NCBI GenBank assembly: GCA_025677835.1
Contig: JAIXMR010000005.1
Coordinates: forward strand, 352,001-416,000
Source of the DNA: Sporodiniella umbellata
Taxonomy: Eukaryota > Mucoromycota > Mucoromycetes > Mucorales > Rhizopodaceae
Direction of reading: 5' to 3'
DNA: 64,000 nt
The first letter of the stretch is position 1; the number at the start of each line of letters is the position of its first letter. The position numbers and the translations under genes were made by a program. Positions 35,703 through 47,477 of the stretch are shown here, in pieces. The notes under the pieces are model-generated. The model was not told where the DNA came from, ran no database searches, and saw nothing but the letters and a program-made list of their open reading frames with translations.

Positions 35703-36966
35703 CTAATAATTGCTTATACGGCGAGTTGATCTCTTAAATCGTGTCTCTCTTCTCATTCGTCTATAAACATATCTATATTTAGTGGATATTCAAGGGCACC
35801 TTTTTTCTTTACCTTATGTTTCGTTCTTGCGCTATTAATAGCTTCTCCAGTTCGTCATTATTCAAAGCCTCCAGTTGTGGTTCCCAGTGTTTGCTTTCTT
35901 CCATTGGGCGATACACTGTTTCTAAGCTAGGTCTAATTTCTGACTCTACCACCAACTATAGTAGACATTAAGCTGTTAGTAAACTAACACATCTAATTAT
36001 GTTCACAGCTTCTCGGATCTTTACCTCTTCTGCATATTGCTTTTTATATCTAAAAAGCTGCTCGCGGATAGCGTGAGATACGATCCCGACATACTCTCCA
36101 CCTACTCCCAATTCAGCTGCTAGCTGTTTGCTGAATATTTCTGGCGCATTAGTGTTGTCGTTTTTTAACTCCCATTCAAATTGGTCTCGATAGTTTACTT
36201 TGCCAATTTGTAAATCCAGCTGTTTCGAAACAGGAGCTTAGTAGCTGGTTGCTTTCGGTGATATAGCCTACCTTTATAAAGACACGCGCATGAGATGATG
36301 GTAGCTGAACTGAGCTGACACTTTCAAAATCAAGAACTTGAGCACGTATTGAGTCAGCAATCGGCTGAACGAACTTGTAAGGTGGTAGGTCCAAGTCCTC
36401 ACACAGCATCTCTCCAAATTTCTCTGGCGTTAGATATTGTTCTATTGTTAACTTTTAGTCATTGCTCCTAACGAAACATATGCATAATTAACAGTAGTTC
36501 TCTTCACCAGAATTACCATTCATATTCCATAAAAATCTATCTCTTAGTTTGACTGAATCAATATCAATGTCTAGCCGTATTGGTACAAGTATTTCATCAG
36601 TTTCCGAGATTTTACTTAAATCTAAATCTGTATACTGAAGATTGTTTTTCTTCCGTATGACCTTTGGTAGGTAAGGCTTTGTAGATGCTGTATAACTAAG
36701 CTTGTTTGCTGTTCTCCTCTTTTCTTCTGAAACATTACTATCATCTCCCTCTTCATCTTCTTCACTTTCTTCTGCATAAAGATCTTCATCCGACTCGCTG
36801 CCAGCAAAACGCGTCTTCTTAGTAATATATGATTCAGGTAAAAGTAATGCATTGTCTTCTGAATGCTTTAATCGGGCCGGGTAAGTAGAAAAAACACCGT
36901 GTGTTCTATCGGAAGGCTTCACATTGGCCATCATGGGGTACGCAACATGAGGATAGAACATCCCTC

Positions 36967-37000
<34 letters not shown>

Positions 37001-37096
37001 AAGTTGATACTGTTGAAGTTGTTGTTGCTGTTGTTGTTGTTGCTGCTGCTGCATCGTCTGTATTGGCTGTAGTGCTAAAGAAGAATTGTTTTGCAT
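35703..37096 (-). CDS. SNF5: SWI/SNF chromatin-remodelling subunit Snf5/SMARCB1
   Basis: Core subunit of SWI/SNF- or RSC-type nucleosome remodellers. Exons (reading order): 37096-36517, 36441-36272, 36219-36025, 35955-35813, 35772-35703 (385 residues). The N-terminus is a polyglutamine tract (residues ~16-43) from a CAG-rich repeat, then an acidic E/D/S stretch. The two SNF5 repeats are clear. Repeat 1 is LVPIRLDIDIDSVKLRDRFLWN followed by YLTPEKFGEMLCEDL. Repeat 2 is LQIGKVNYRDQFEWEL, NAPEIFSKQLAAELG and VSHAIREQLFRYKK. The C-terminus is basic (RRMRRETRFKRSTRR). S. cerevisiae has both Snf5 and Sfh1; the short length makes Sfh1-like function equally possible. Confidence 0.92.
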
Positions 37097-37284
37097 CCTT
37101 TTGCTCTATTTTTTTTGTTAAATAAAAAGAATAACAAAAAAATTCTTTAGTGACAAGCTCCTTCCTTTTAAGGGAATATTGTATATACTTTTATCGGGAT
37201 ATACTACAAAACCCGCTCAACAAAAACGACAATTGAATCAAATAACTCGCTCACAACCAAAAGATTTCGAATACTCTAAAAAAT

Positions 37285-39570
37285 TTATTGTGAACTGCCT
37301 GCGTTTTTACGACCTAATATCTGCGGCAGCCATGCTGATTGAATAGCTGATACACTCCTTACGTAGTGCTTCGTTGTAAACACCAATTCGTTATAAAGTA
37401 CGCCTTCAGCTCGCTTACCGAACATTGCTGAGCCAGGATGGATTTTTATATTTTGCCCTCCAACTACACTCTTGTAAGAGCCATCTGGTTGAAGCAGTGC
37501 AGTATTTTGGAAGAAACCTGTCAAGAAACATTTGATCAGGTTATCTGTTTCGCTCCCACAGGAGCTTTTTGTGTTGATATCAATGCGCTCACAAAAGCGG
37601 GTAAGCTGATCTCTAACTTCCTATGTTTTTTTTTTGAAAAAGAATTGATACAACAAACGTTTAAAAAACAAAAAAAGGCATATAGAATTTACCATAGCAA
37701 CTTTCATATTTCTACTATTAATAAAGTTATCTCTACACCACTCAATATCGCCTTTTACTTCCCAGTACGATTTGAGTACATTTAAAAGCGTCAGGTGGTC
37801 TCCATCTGGGTGCAAAAACTTTTTCCTTGCCTCAGCTGCTTGCTCACGTTTATCGGACGGCGAGAAAAACACTGAGTCTACCGATAAAAGCGAAATGATC
37901 GAAATCGCTTCAGATGTACAATCATAGTCTTTAGATTGTATAAGAACTTTGGAGTACATAGGATCCAATGGAAATCCAGCCATTTGCTTTCCAAGATCAG
38001 AAAGATTACCTTGATCATTTATGGCTCCCAAAACATACAGCTCTTCTAATGCACGCACTAGCGACGCTCTGGAGGGTTTGTCCATATAATCAAACTCCAA
38101 TACGTTTTCAATTCCTATTGCTTTAAGAGATAGTACAGCAGAAGCCAAGTTACATCTTCTAATTTCAGGCACTGTGTCGTCGTCCAACTCGCGGAATGTT
38201 TGTTCAGTATACAATCTATAGCAAACACCAGCAGCTTCTCTCCCGGCTCTTCCTGTTCTTTGCCATGCTGAGCTTTTTGAGATTGGGTGAAGTAAAAGTG
38301 ATTCGACACCAATTTTAGGATTGAAGCCTCGAAGTTTGGCTAACCCACAATCAACAACATACTTAATACCTGAAATGGTAATACTGGTTTCCGCAATATT
38401 TGTAGCCAAAATAACTTTTCGTGTATTTTTAGGAGCAGGATCAAAGACGGTTTGCTGTTGAGATGGAGGCAGAGCCGCAAAAAGAGGACATATCATAAGC
38501 TTTTGCTGTTGAGGACGTAGCTGAGAAGCATATTCTTTAACTAAAGCTGTCAAGCTTTCAATGGCCTCTTGACCGGGTAAAAATACAAGAATATCTCCTT
38601 TTGGGTTGTTTAAGTGGATTTGAAATATAGACACAAGCGATGCATCAAGATAGTCTGCCTGGGGTTCTGAAGTAAACATGGTGTCCACAGGATAGAGGCG
38701 ACCAGAAACATAAAGTATTTTAGCTTGATTGAAAAACATACTGAACTTTTCTGCATCAAGTGTAGCACTCATCACGACAATCTTTAACGGTTGGATACCT
38801 TCCTCTCCTTGTTGGTGTTTTTGCTCTCTTATTTTTTGGATTTTTTTGATCATTCCGAACAGCATGTCTGTTCGAAGGGTACGCTCATGAGCCTCATCTA
38901 AAACAACTATTTTGTAGCGTAATAGAAGCTCGTCTGATAAGATTTCACGCAGAAGCATACCATCTGTTAAGTATTTTAAAACAGTCTCTGAGCTAGAGGT
39001 ATCATCAAAACGTACTGTATATCCTACTTTTGATCCTAGCGTTGTCATAGTTTCTTCTGCGACACGCTTTGCTAAATTAACTGCAGCTACTCTTCTGGGC
39101 TGTGTAACGGCTACGCCGCCTAGCTCTTTCGACGCTAATCCGGCCTCCAATATGAACTGTGGAATCTCTGTCATTTTGTAGGTAAAAAAGAATTACTCTC
39201 ATTTTACTGATCATTAGCCTGTGCTTACTTACGAGTTGTTTTTCCACTGCCCGTCTCACCAATAACAATTATTGTGGAGTTTTCAGATAGGGTCTGAATA
39301 ATAGGATCTTTGCCTTTTGAATTTGATTAGTCTCCTCTTTCCTTTAGCGATTACACTTATTTCCTTTTTTTTTTCTTTATTTTTACCTGAATAGATTGGC
39401 AGCTGTTTCCTGAATTCAAGCATTTCTTCTTTTTTTTTACGATAATCAACATTGCTCAATTTCTTGTTCTTAAACTGTTTGTTAAATTTTCCTTTCTTTC
39501 GCTTTTGATTTTCGGGTTCAACAATCGTCTTTTCCGTTTCTTTTTCTTCAAACTGTACTACTCTTTTCAT
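37285..39570 (-). CDS. DEAH-box RNA helicase, DHX33/Dhr2-like
   Basis: ATP-dependent RNA helicase, by similarity involved in ribosome biogenesis. Exons (reading order): 39570-39387, 39313-39233, 39167-37693, 37620-37285 (691 residues). A basic N-terminus (KKGKFNKQFKNKK) precedes the core. Motif I is GETGSGKTT (about residues 79-87), motif Ia TQPRRVAA, motif II DEAH (179-182), motif III SATLD, motif V ATNIAETSITI and motif VI QRTGRAGR. The helicase-associated winged-helix/HA2 region follows, and a C-terminal OB-like part contains IKIHPGSAMFG and YVRSVSAIQSAWLPQI. All motifs are intact. The acceptor of exon 4 is set by the frame of EVRDQLTRFCERI. It ends 188 bp upstream of the SNF5 start on the same strand. 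Confidence 0.92.
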
Positions 39571-41134
39571 AATTGCTTTGTAAACACTTTTTTTTTTGAT
39601 AGGTATTCTAATCAATATACCTAAAGTAGTCACGTGCGGTCACAGTAGCCCTACTTTGCTTAGCTGGCTTTGTACGCAAGAGTGTGAAGATAGAGCGATT
39701 ATCTTTTTTAAAAAAAAGAAACCAAGTACATTGTTAAAATACCAGAGTACTCTTCCTGTAGATGTTCTCTAATACAGTTTTCTTCTTTTTATTGATAAGA
39801 CCGGTGTTATCTATACAAAGCAGCTCAAGCAAAGCAATATGTAATAAACTAGTTAAACTCGGGCCCTTTTGTTTAGTCTTTGCTCTGAACTAAGATTGTA
39901 TAGCACCACATTTATAATGAATATTAGAACTGAAAATCAACTGCCCATGTCAAATCCGATAAAAAGGTTTAAGCTTCTTAAAGTAAGACAAGAGACGAGT
40001 AGAACATCATCTTTAAAAGGCATTGATGTATGTCAAAAAAGTATAAATACTTTTTCTGTTTTTTTCTACCAAAAGGTTTTTACACTACCCTTTTAGTAAA
40101 ACGATTTTTGGAACGCAAGAAAAAAACAAATTTGAATGAAGCTTTAGTGCGCTGAATGGCTAAAAAGGGACAGGAGGTGATGGAATAATGATACGTAACG
40201 AGCTGAATAAAAGGCTTTTTTTATTTAACCAAAAGATGTACAGTAGTTTTTTAAGAGAGAAAAAAAAAGGTATGAGCCGAATTTGAGTAACACGTTTGAT
40301 ATCGTCCGCTTCGGTTAAATTACATAATTTTATTTTTTAAACCACTATAGGATCGCTTTTAAATAACACAAGAAAAAAAAAAGAAAATTTGCTCTCGAAT
40401 TTGTGCGGTGTATTGAGACTATGATGTAGCGAAAACAATTGAAAAAATGTGTTCGTCTATTGCACAAGTCTTGTGAAATTTTTAAAGAATGTTTTCGGTC
40501 CTGACTTAACTCCTACAAGTAAAAAAGAAACTGCAATTCTTCTTGGGGCTAAAAAAAAAACAAAACATTGTTTGACAGGCCTTTATATTTTTTTCAAAGA
40601 ACATGCGAAAGAAAAGGTTTTTTTTGGGTTCTTTTTATAGTCTTTATCAGTCCCTGAGGCGGTTTCGGGCCGTTTAGGTGGCCACGTTGTCATTTAGAAA
40701 TAACGAGCTTCCGCTAACATCTGTTGTAGTACTTGAGCCTTTCATAGAAGCCGAGGAAATACAAAGAAAGCAAACTAAGATATTCGTTATCAGCAGTACG
40801 TTTGTTTTGACACTACTTTCAGATAAGATCTAGCCGCGACCTAACTTTTTGCGTTTCACGAAGCTGTTTTTTTTTTTTTTTTTTTGCCAACGACAAGCCT
40901 TCCCCTCTAAGATAGTAAAAACTGTTTATTTTTTTCTTTGTAAACAAAGCAACATGTTTTTGTGCTTCGTTAAGATGGAATATAGCTTTTATTTATCTCC
41001 GTTGCAATGACAGAGCTTTATCTATATTTTGTCATTCATTGGGAAAGAAAAAGCCTTGTGAAATTGTGGAGCTGTTAGGTAACCCATGCCTTTTATTTGA
41101 CAATAAATGAGGGGTAGACTTTTTAATCAGATTT
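39571..41134. other. intergenic region, possible relics
   Basis: About 1.6 kb. Open stretches at 39917-40096 (MNIRTENQLPMSNPIK) and 40449-40640 (FLKNVFGPDLTPTSKK) look less random than their surroundings but match no family I recognise and are not joined by good splice sites. A T tract lies at 40866-40885. Confidence 0.35.
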
Positions 41135-41468
41135 TTCAAAAAGAAGCGATTGGCTGGAAACGAACATAATCGCAGAGTGATTGGCTGGAAAGATTGACTA
41201 AGGTTGCGATAAAAAATATTCGATAATCTGATTATATGTTTGTACGACATACTCCGGGGCAGTACGGATAAGTGAAAGTTTATCAGATGAAATATAACTG
41301 GCTGGCTTGCAACCAATTTTTTTTCATAATCAGATTTTTCATAATCAGATTTTTTATAAACAGATTATTTAAAATCTTTTTTTTGTTTTCTTTCTCCTTT
41401 CTCTACATTACACCAATATCCCCCACTCTTTTTTGCTTGTCGAATATTAAACACTTTACATTAAAACA
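41135..41468 (+). promoter_or_regulatory. upstream region of the mitoferrin gene with repeated motifs
   Basis: Direct repeats are visible: GATTGGCTGGAAA twice (about 41149 and 41179; contains CCAAT on the minus strand) and ATAATCAGATTTTT-like units in tandem between about 41325 and 41372. Two HGATAR-type words occur (CGATAA at 41221-41226; TTATCA, its complement type, at 41280-41285), which fungal GATA factors, including iron repressors, can bind. Regulatory function is inference. Confidence 0.4.
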
Positions 41469-42459
41469 ATGGCTGAAGAATACGATTATGAATCTCTTGG
41501 AAACAACGCCACTCTTAGTCAAGACGCTTTAGCTGGTGCTCTTGCTGGAATAGCCGAGCACTGTGCAATGTATCCTGTTGACAGCATCAAGGTAAATATA
41601 GCAGATTTTTTAAAGGCTTTTGACTGACTTGTTTTTAAAGACTCGTATGCAAGTCATTCAAACAGCTAGACCTCAAATGTTAGCTTTTGCTCCAGCAGCT
41701 GGCTCAGTGATTATGGGAAACACCACTCAGTTTAGGTCTGCTTCTCGCAGTCTCTGGCGTGGTGTGAACTCAGTAGTCATGGGTGCTGGACCTGCCCACG
41801 CGCTTCACTTTGCTACTTATGAGGCTTGCAAAGATGTTTTCGGGGGAAATAGACAAGGTCATCATTTTTTCTCAACAGCTGCTGCTGGTGCTTGTGCTAC
41901 GCTTGTACACGATTTGTTCATGAATCCCTTTGACGTAGTAAAACAACGTATGCAACTTGGGGATAGCGCTTTTGTATCTGTCAGAGACTGCGCCCGTCAA
42001 GTTTATACCAAAGAAGGCTTGAAAGCTTTTTATATATCTCTACCTACTACTTTGACCATGTCTGTTCCCTTTCAATCTATTCAATTTTCTACTTATGAAT
42101 ATTTTCGTAAAGTATTAAACCCCAATGGACAATACGACCCTAAAACACATGCTATTGCTGGTGGTTTGGCTGGTGCTTTTGCATCCTCTGTAACAACACC
42201 CTTGGATGTAGTGAAAACCCTGCTCCAAACGCGTGGACAAAGCAACGACCCCCGCATTAGAAATGCCTCGGGGCTCCTTAGTGCGGCTGAAATTATTAAA
42301 GAGCGATATGGATTAAGAGGATTCTTTAGAGGATTCAAGCCTAGAGTTTTAACACACATGCCAAGCGCTGCTATCAGCTGGAGTGTGTACGAATACTTCA
42401 AATGGTTTATTAGTGAAAAAGACTCTGCACCTATTCAAGAAAAATACCTTGCACTTTAA
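41469..42459 (+). CDS. MRS4: mitoferrin, mitochondrial iron carrier (Mrs3/4 type)
   Basis: Inner-membrane carrier that brings iron into mitochondria for haem and Fe-S synthesis. Exons: 41469-41591 and 41641-42459 (313 residues). Three ~100-residue carrier repeats carry the PX[DE]XX[KR] signatures: MYPVDSIKTR, MNPFDVVKQRMQ and TTPLDVVKTLLQTRG. Mitoferrin-specific features are AGIAEHCAMYPVDSIKTRMQ in repeat 1, GACATLVHDLFMNPFDV and YISLPTTLTMSVPFQSIQF in repeat 2, and RVLTHMPSAAISW in repeat 3. Methionine and histidine residues of the type implicated in iron transport (M in VPF/THMPS) are kept. One 49 nt intron splits the first signature. Promoter motifs are listed separately. Confidence 0.93.
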
Positions 42460-42700
42460 AATGTTGCTTTTGTTTGTATACTATTTATTTAACTCTCACC
42501 ATCTTCCCTTTTGTACATATCTTTATAATTACTTTTCCTAAAAATAAAACTAAAAAAGTTTACCAAATCATTTCACGTGTGCTTATCTTTGTACAACTGT
42601 CGCTACATCAAAACACTCAATTTAATATTTCAAAGATTTTTTATTCTTTCAAAAGACTATTGTCGTACAGCTAACTCTCTTCAACGAAAGTACAGTGAGT

Positions 42701-44268
42701 CTTGATTCGACAACAGAGTAATACAGTAAAAAACATTGGCGGGCTTCATGGTTTCACACTGACATTCGAATAGTGGTAAAACAGAGCTTCCGATTTAAGA
42801 AAATACATGAGGAAAAGATTTGTATAGTTAATAGAATAATGGGCGCAAGCTTATTAAGTCAAAGAGTAGCAGCTACAATCAACAAGCGGCTTATAAAAGT
42901 ATGCTTGGGCGTCTGCCTATGTGAACATTGACCTTGCCAGATAAATATACAACTTTGAAAAAAAAAAAAAAAAAAAGCTCTTGTTCTTAGTCCTTTAAAA
43001 GTACCGCTTCAAAGAGCGGGGAGCTTTCATCGATAAGCGGCTAGCCTCCAAGCCAAAAAAAAAAAAAAAAAAAAAAAAAAAGTGATAGAAGGCACTTTCG
43101 TTTGTTCTCCACTTTCTATACAAAACTATAGCAGCTATTCTCGTAGCTTTACAAAGATTATAAGTACTGTTTGGATATGAACCTTCGGTTTGCTAAAAGC
43201 GATGCTTCAGTGTTGAACAGGCTTTTAAAAACCAACGTTTGCTAAATACTTGCTGCTTTTATTAACTTGCACTCAATTCAGCAAGTAAATATAGTCCAAA
43301 GTATTTGAAAGTACAGCAGTGAGAAGTGTTATTTAGTTAGCTTTAAAAAATTGCTTCCTTGACAATAGAATCCATAAACCAAAGAAGTTGGTCGTCAAGT
43401 GAGCATAAATGAAAAGTGAGACTTTTTAGTTGTAGCCAACCAGTTAGGGCAGCTAATGTTTGGTCTCAAATCTAAGCTAAAGCGTAGTGTAGGATAAATG
43501 ATCAGGGCGATTAAATATATAAACATATGTCTATACAACCTTTTCCGTTTTTGTTTTGTTTTTATTCTTTGAAAGCCATTATCTATTTTTAGTACTATTT
43601 TACACATCCTTCTGGGCGTTGCTATTGTAAAAAAGATTGCTTATGCCTGAGAATAAGGCTGAACGAGCCTACAGCTTAAAAATACATATCAGGCTTTTGA
43701 TTATCTCGATTTATTTGAAGACAGTCTCTCTTGACCTTCGTAGGCAGGCGTGTTTAACACTGAAGCATCGCTTTTAGCAAACCGAAGGTTCATATCCAAA
43801 CAGTACTTATAATCTTTGTAAAGCTACGAGAATAGCTGCTATAGTTTTGTATAGAAAGTGGAGAACAAACGAAAGTGCCTTCTATCACTTTTTTTTTTTT
43901 TTTTTTTTTTTTTTGGCTTGGAGGCTAGCCGCTTATCGATGAAAGCTCCCCGCTCTTTGAAGCGGTACTTTTAAAGGACTAAGAACAAGAGCTTTTTTTT
44001 TTTTTTTTTTTCAAAGTTGTATATTTATCTGGCAAGGTCAATGTTCACATAGGCAGACGCCCAAGCATACTTTTATAAGCCGCTTGTTGATTGTAGCTGC
44101 TACTCTTTGACTTAATAAGCTTGCGCCCATTATTCTATTAACTATACAAATCTTTTCCTCATGTATTTTCTTAAATCGGAAGCTCTGTTTTACCACTATT
44201 CGAATGTCAGTGTGAAACCATGAAGCCCGCCAAGGTTTTTTACTGTATTACTCTGTTGTCGAATCAAG
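42701..44268. repeat. large inverted repeat (palindrome), two ~519 bp arms
   Basis: Left arm 42701-43219 and right arm 43751-44268 are reverse complements over their full length with only a few differences (for example CATTGG against CCTTGG near the outer end, one base near the inner end, and an A27 tract against T26). A 19-base homopolymer is conserved in both arms. The 531 bp spacer (43220-43750) is unique sequence. Neither arm nor spacer encodes a recognisable protein; the longest open run in the left arm is about 60 codons ending near 42930. No clear target-site duplication flanks the element. Possible readings are a fold-back or MITE-like element, a recent inverted duplication, or an assembly fold-back artefact. 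Confidence 0.9.
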
Positions 44269-44976
44269 GCTTAGTTTTTTTTTTTTTTTACGCTAATTAG
44301 TGTTCAGATTAGAAATTTTAGTGGGTAAGTGTCATGGACAGATCGGAACTATTCTATGTAAAGATCTGTTGCCGACCAGATAGTAAATCAAGTTAAGTGG
44401 AAATTCAGAGTAAATTAGGTTTACTTTTTGTTTACGCTCAAATTTTCGGCAGCCCTTTTCCAAAGCTAAAACAATCCCAACTTGTTTGCCCGTTCTTCTT
44501 TTTTTTCTCTAGATCTCTGTAGGCCTACCAGAAAACACGATATGCTGGTGTATGCCACCAACTCTATATGATGTTTTTTGACGTTTTAGAATCTATCGAC
44601 CAAGTCAAAAGGGTGGTTCCCATATGATTTCTTTTTTATTATTGTTTAACTCAAAGGTCAATATTGGATACCATAATTTATTAAGGGGTCTCAAAGTGTA
44701 TATCTTTTGTAAGTTTTTCCCATCTATGAATCAGAATTGCTACTATAGTTGTTAAAACCCCCGTTAGTGTTGAGATATAAAAGCACTATTTTATTGAAGC
44801 AATAAGCTTTAACTGGTTCATGATAAAATAAAAGCAAAATAAAAAAGAATCCTTATCGCCAAAAAAAAAAAGAAAAAAAAAATAATAGACTCTAGTAGAC
44901 TCAGTCATCTCTAGAAACACTTAAAATAAATATTAGATACATCTTACTCGATGACACAAGAAACAAAAATCCTCTT
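44269..44976. other. intergenic region
   Basis: About 0.7 kb between the palindrome and the SR gene 3' end. T tract at 44275-44289 and A tract at 44861-44882. No gene is seen. Confidence 0.45.
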
Positions 44977-46328
44977 TTACCTTTCTTCACTGCGAGCAGG
45001 CGATCTTTCAGGAGATCTTGCAGGGGAACGTGCTGGGGAGCGTTCTTGAGAGCGTTCTTGAGAGCGTTCTGAAGATCGAGCTGGAGAGCGTACAGGAGTA
45101 GACGAACGGCTTCTGGTTTCTGGTTTAATAGGAGGAGTGCGTGAACGGCTTCTGGTTTCTGACTTAATAGGAGGAGTGCGCGAACGGCTTCTGGGTTCTG
45201 ACTTGACGCGTCTTCTTTCACGGCTATCTCTACGTTCAGGCGTTTCGTCACGTGTGCTTCTACGCTTACGAGGAGGAGATACTGAACGCGAAGGGGAACG
45301 TCGACGACGACGAGGAGGGGAGCGACTGCGTGAATAGCGACGACGACGGGGACTGCGACTACGAGATTTTGAGCGTGAGCGACCACGACGGGATGAACCT
45401 CTATCCTTAATAGGTTCCTAGTTTGCATTGGTTAGCATGCTAATATTCAAATAGAAAAGAGTAATCTAATTTCACTAGTTTACCTCATGGAGTTTAACAC
45501 GTTGACCGTTCAGTTCTTGGTCATTCAACTTTTTGAGAGCGTATTCCATATCGTCGCGTACATGGAACTCAACGATACTATATATATATATATATAAAAA
45601 GAAAGGTTAGTTGAGTATACATGTCATTGTTGTTAGTTTTTTTTTTTTTACCCTTCTGAGGGACAGTCGCGAGAAATATCTGCAAATGTGACTTCCCCAG
45701 CTTTACGCATCATATCCTTAAGATCCTATATTAAAAGGTTCCCAATAAAGACAAAGCCAACCGAGGAAAGAGCGGTAAGAGAAACAGAATAATCATAGTT
45801 TAAGGACCCCAAAGAAATGGTATCTTGCCAAACGGCTGACGACCAGAGTGTATAAAGAAAGGATGGGAAGTTATAAAAAGAGCGGTCCGTACCTGCCAGT
45901 TTGTTCCAGGAGCAATGTTTTCAACAACTAATCTGTAATGGGAACGGCTTCTACAAGCATAGAATGTGATGTTAATAAAGCTAGAAAGATTATTTTGTCT
46001 CCATAATTACCTATCGTTTCCGCGGGGGCGTCTTTCGTCATGCCGACGAGCACCTCTTGCGATTTCAACTATTAACCTACATTTGATGCATTATATTTTT
46101 AGCATCGCACATCTTATTCATTGAGGTACAGTACCTTTCTCCAAGGAAGTTTTTGCCATGAAAATCGTACACTGCATCTTTTGCATCTCTTTCATCAGCA
46201 AACTCAACAAAACCAAAACCAGATTTTAAGTTGACTTCACGAATGTCTCCATAGTTTTTAAAAAGACGCTCAATGTCACGCTTGTTAGCCCTGCGGGCAA
46301 GACGTCCAACGTAAACTCTTGTCGACAT
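44977..46328 (-). CDS. SR splicing factor with two RRMs (Srp2/SRSF4-6 type)
   Basis: Serine/arginine-rich splicing regulator. Exons (reading order): 46328-46135, 46076-46011, 45950-45893, 45725-45652, 45577-45484, 45417-44977 (308 residues). RRM1 (residues 4-70) has VYVGRLARRANKRDIERLF and the RNP1-like GFGFVEFADERDAKDAV. RRM2 has SHYRLVVENIAPG and NWQDLKDMMRKAGEVTFAD, matching the SWQDLKD signature of SR-protein pseudo-RRMs. The RS domain (about 165-308) begins RSRSKSRSRSPRRRR and later has three near-identical repeats of SRSRTPPIK plus SPARS/ERSQERS units. The stop may be at 44977-44979, or a further intron (donor GTAAAA at 44980) may join a two-codon exon ending near 44900. The exact C-terminus is therefore uncertain. 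Confidence 0.9.
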
Positions 46329-46521
46329 TATTCTTTCGTAAAACAGAAGAGAGGGAAAAGATTAAAAACCGAGCCAATGACCCTTTATCAAAAGCCACTT
46401 TCACCAATAAACACAATGAATTTTCGTTCTCCGATTGAGTGCTGAAACAGGATCTTCATAACGATTATGACCGTTGGCTTACTATTGGTCATGGTTGCTT
46501 TATGTAAAATATTAAGTTTAT

Positions 46522-47307
<786 letters not shown>

Positions 47308-47477
47308 TGCCTAAAAAAAATCTATAGGATTTGCAAAATGTTTTTTTTTTTTTTTTAAAAAAAAAAAAAGGGATTGAACAAAAACGATTTAATTTTTCGT
47401 TTTTATTCAGACAACATAGACCAAAGCTAAATTAAGAAATATATTGTATTATTACAGCAAGCATCATTATAGCTTTA

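Noticed and set aside
44250..44262. TTGTCGAATC word resembling a tRNA T-loop
   Set aside because: No cloverleaf around it, and its copy in the other palindrome arm behaves as repeat sequence only.
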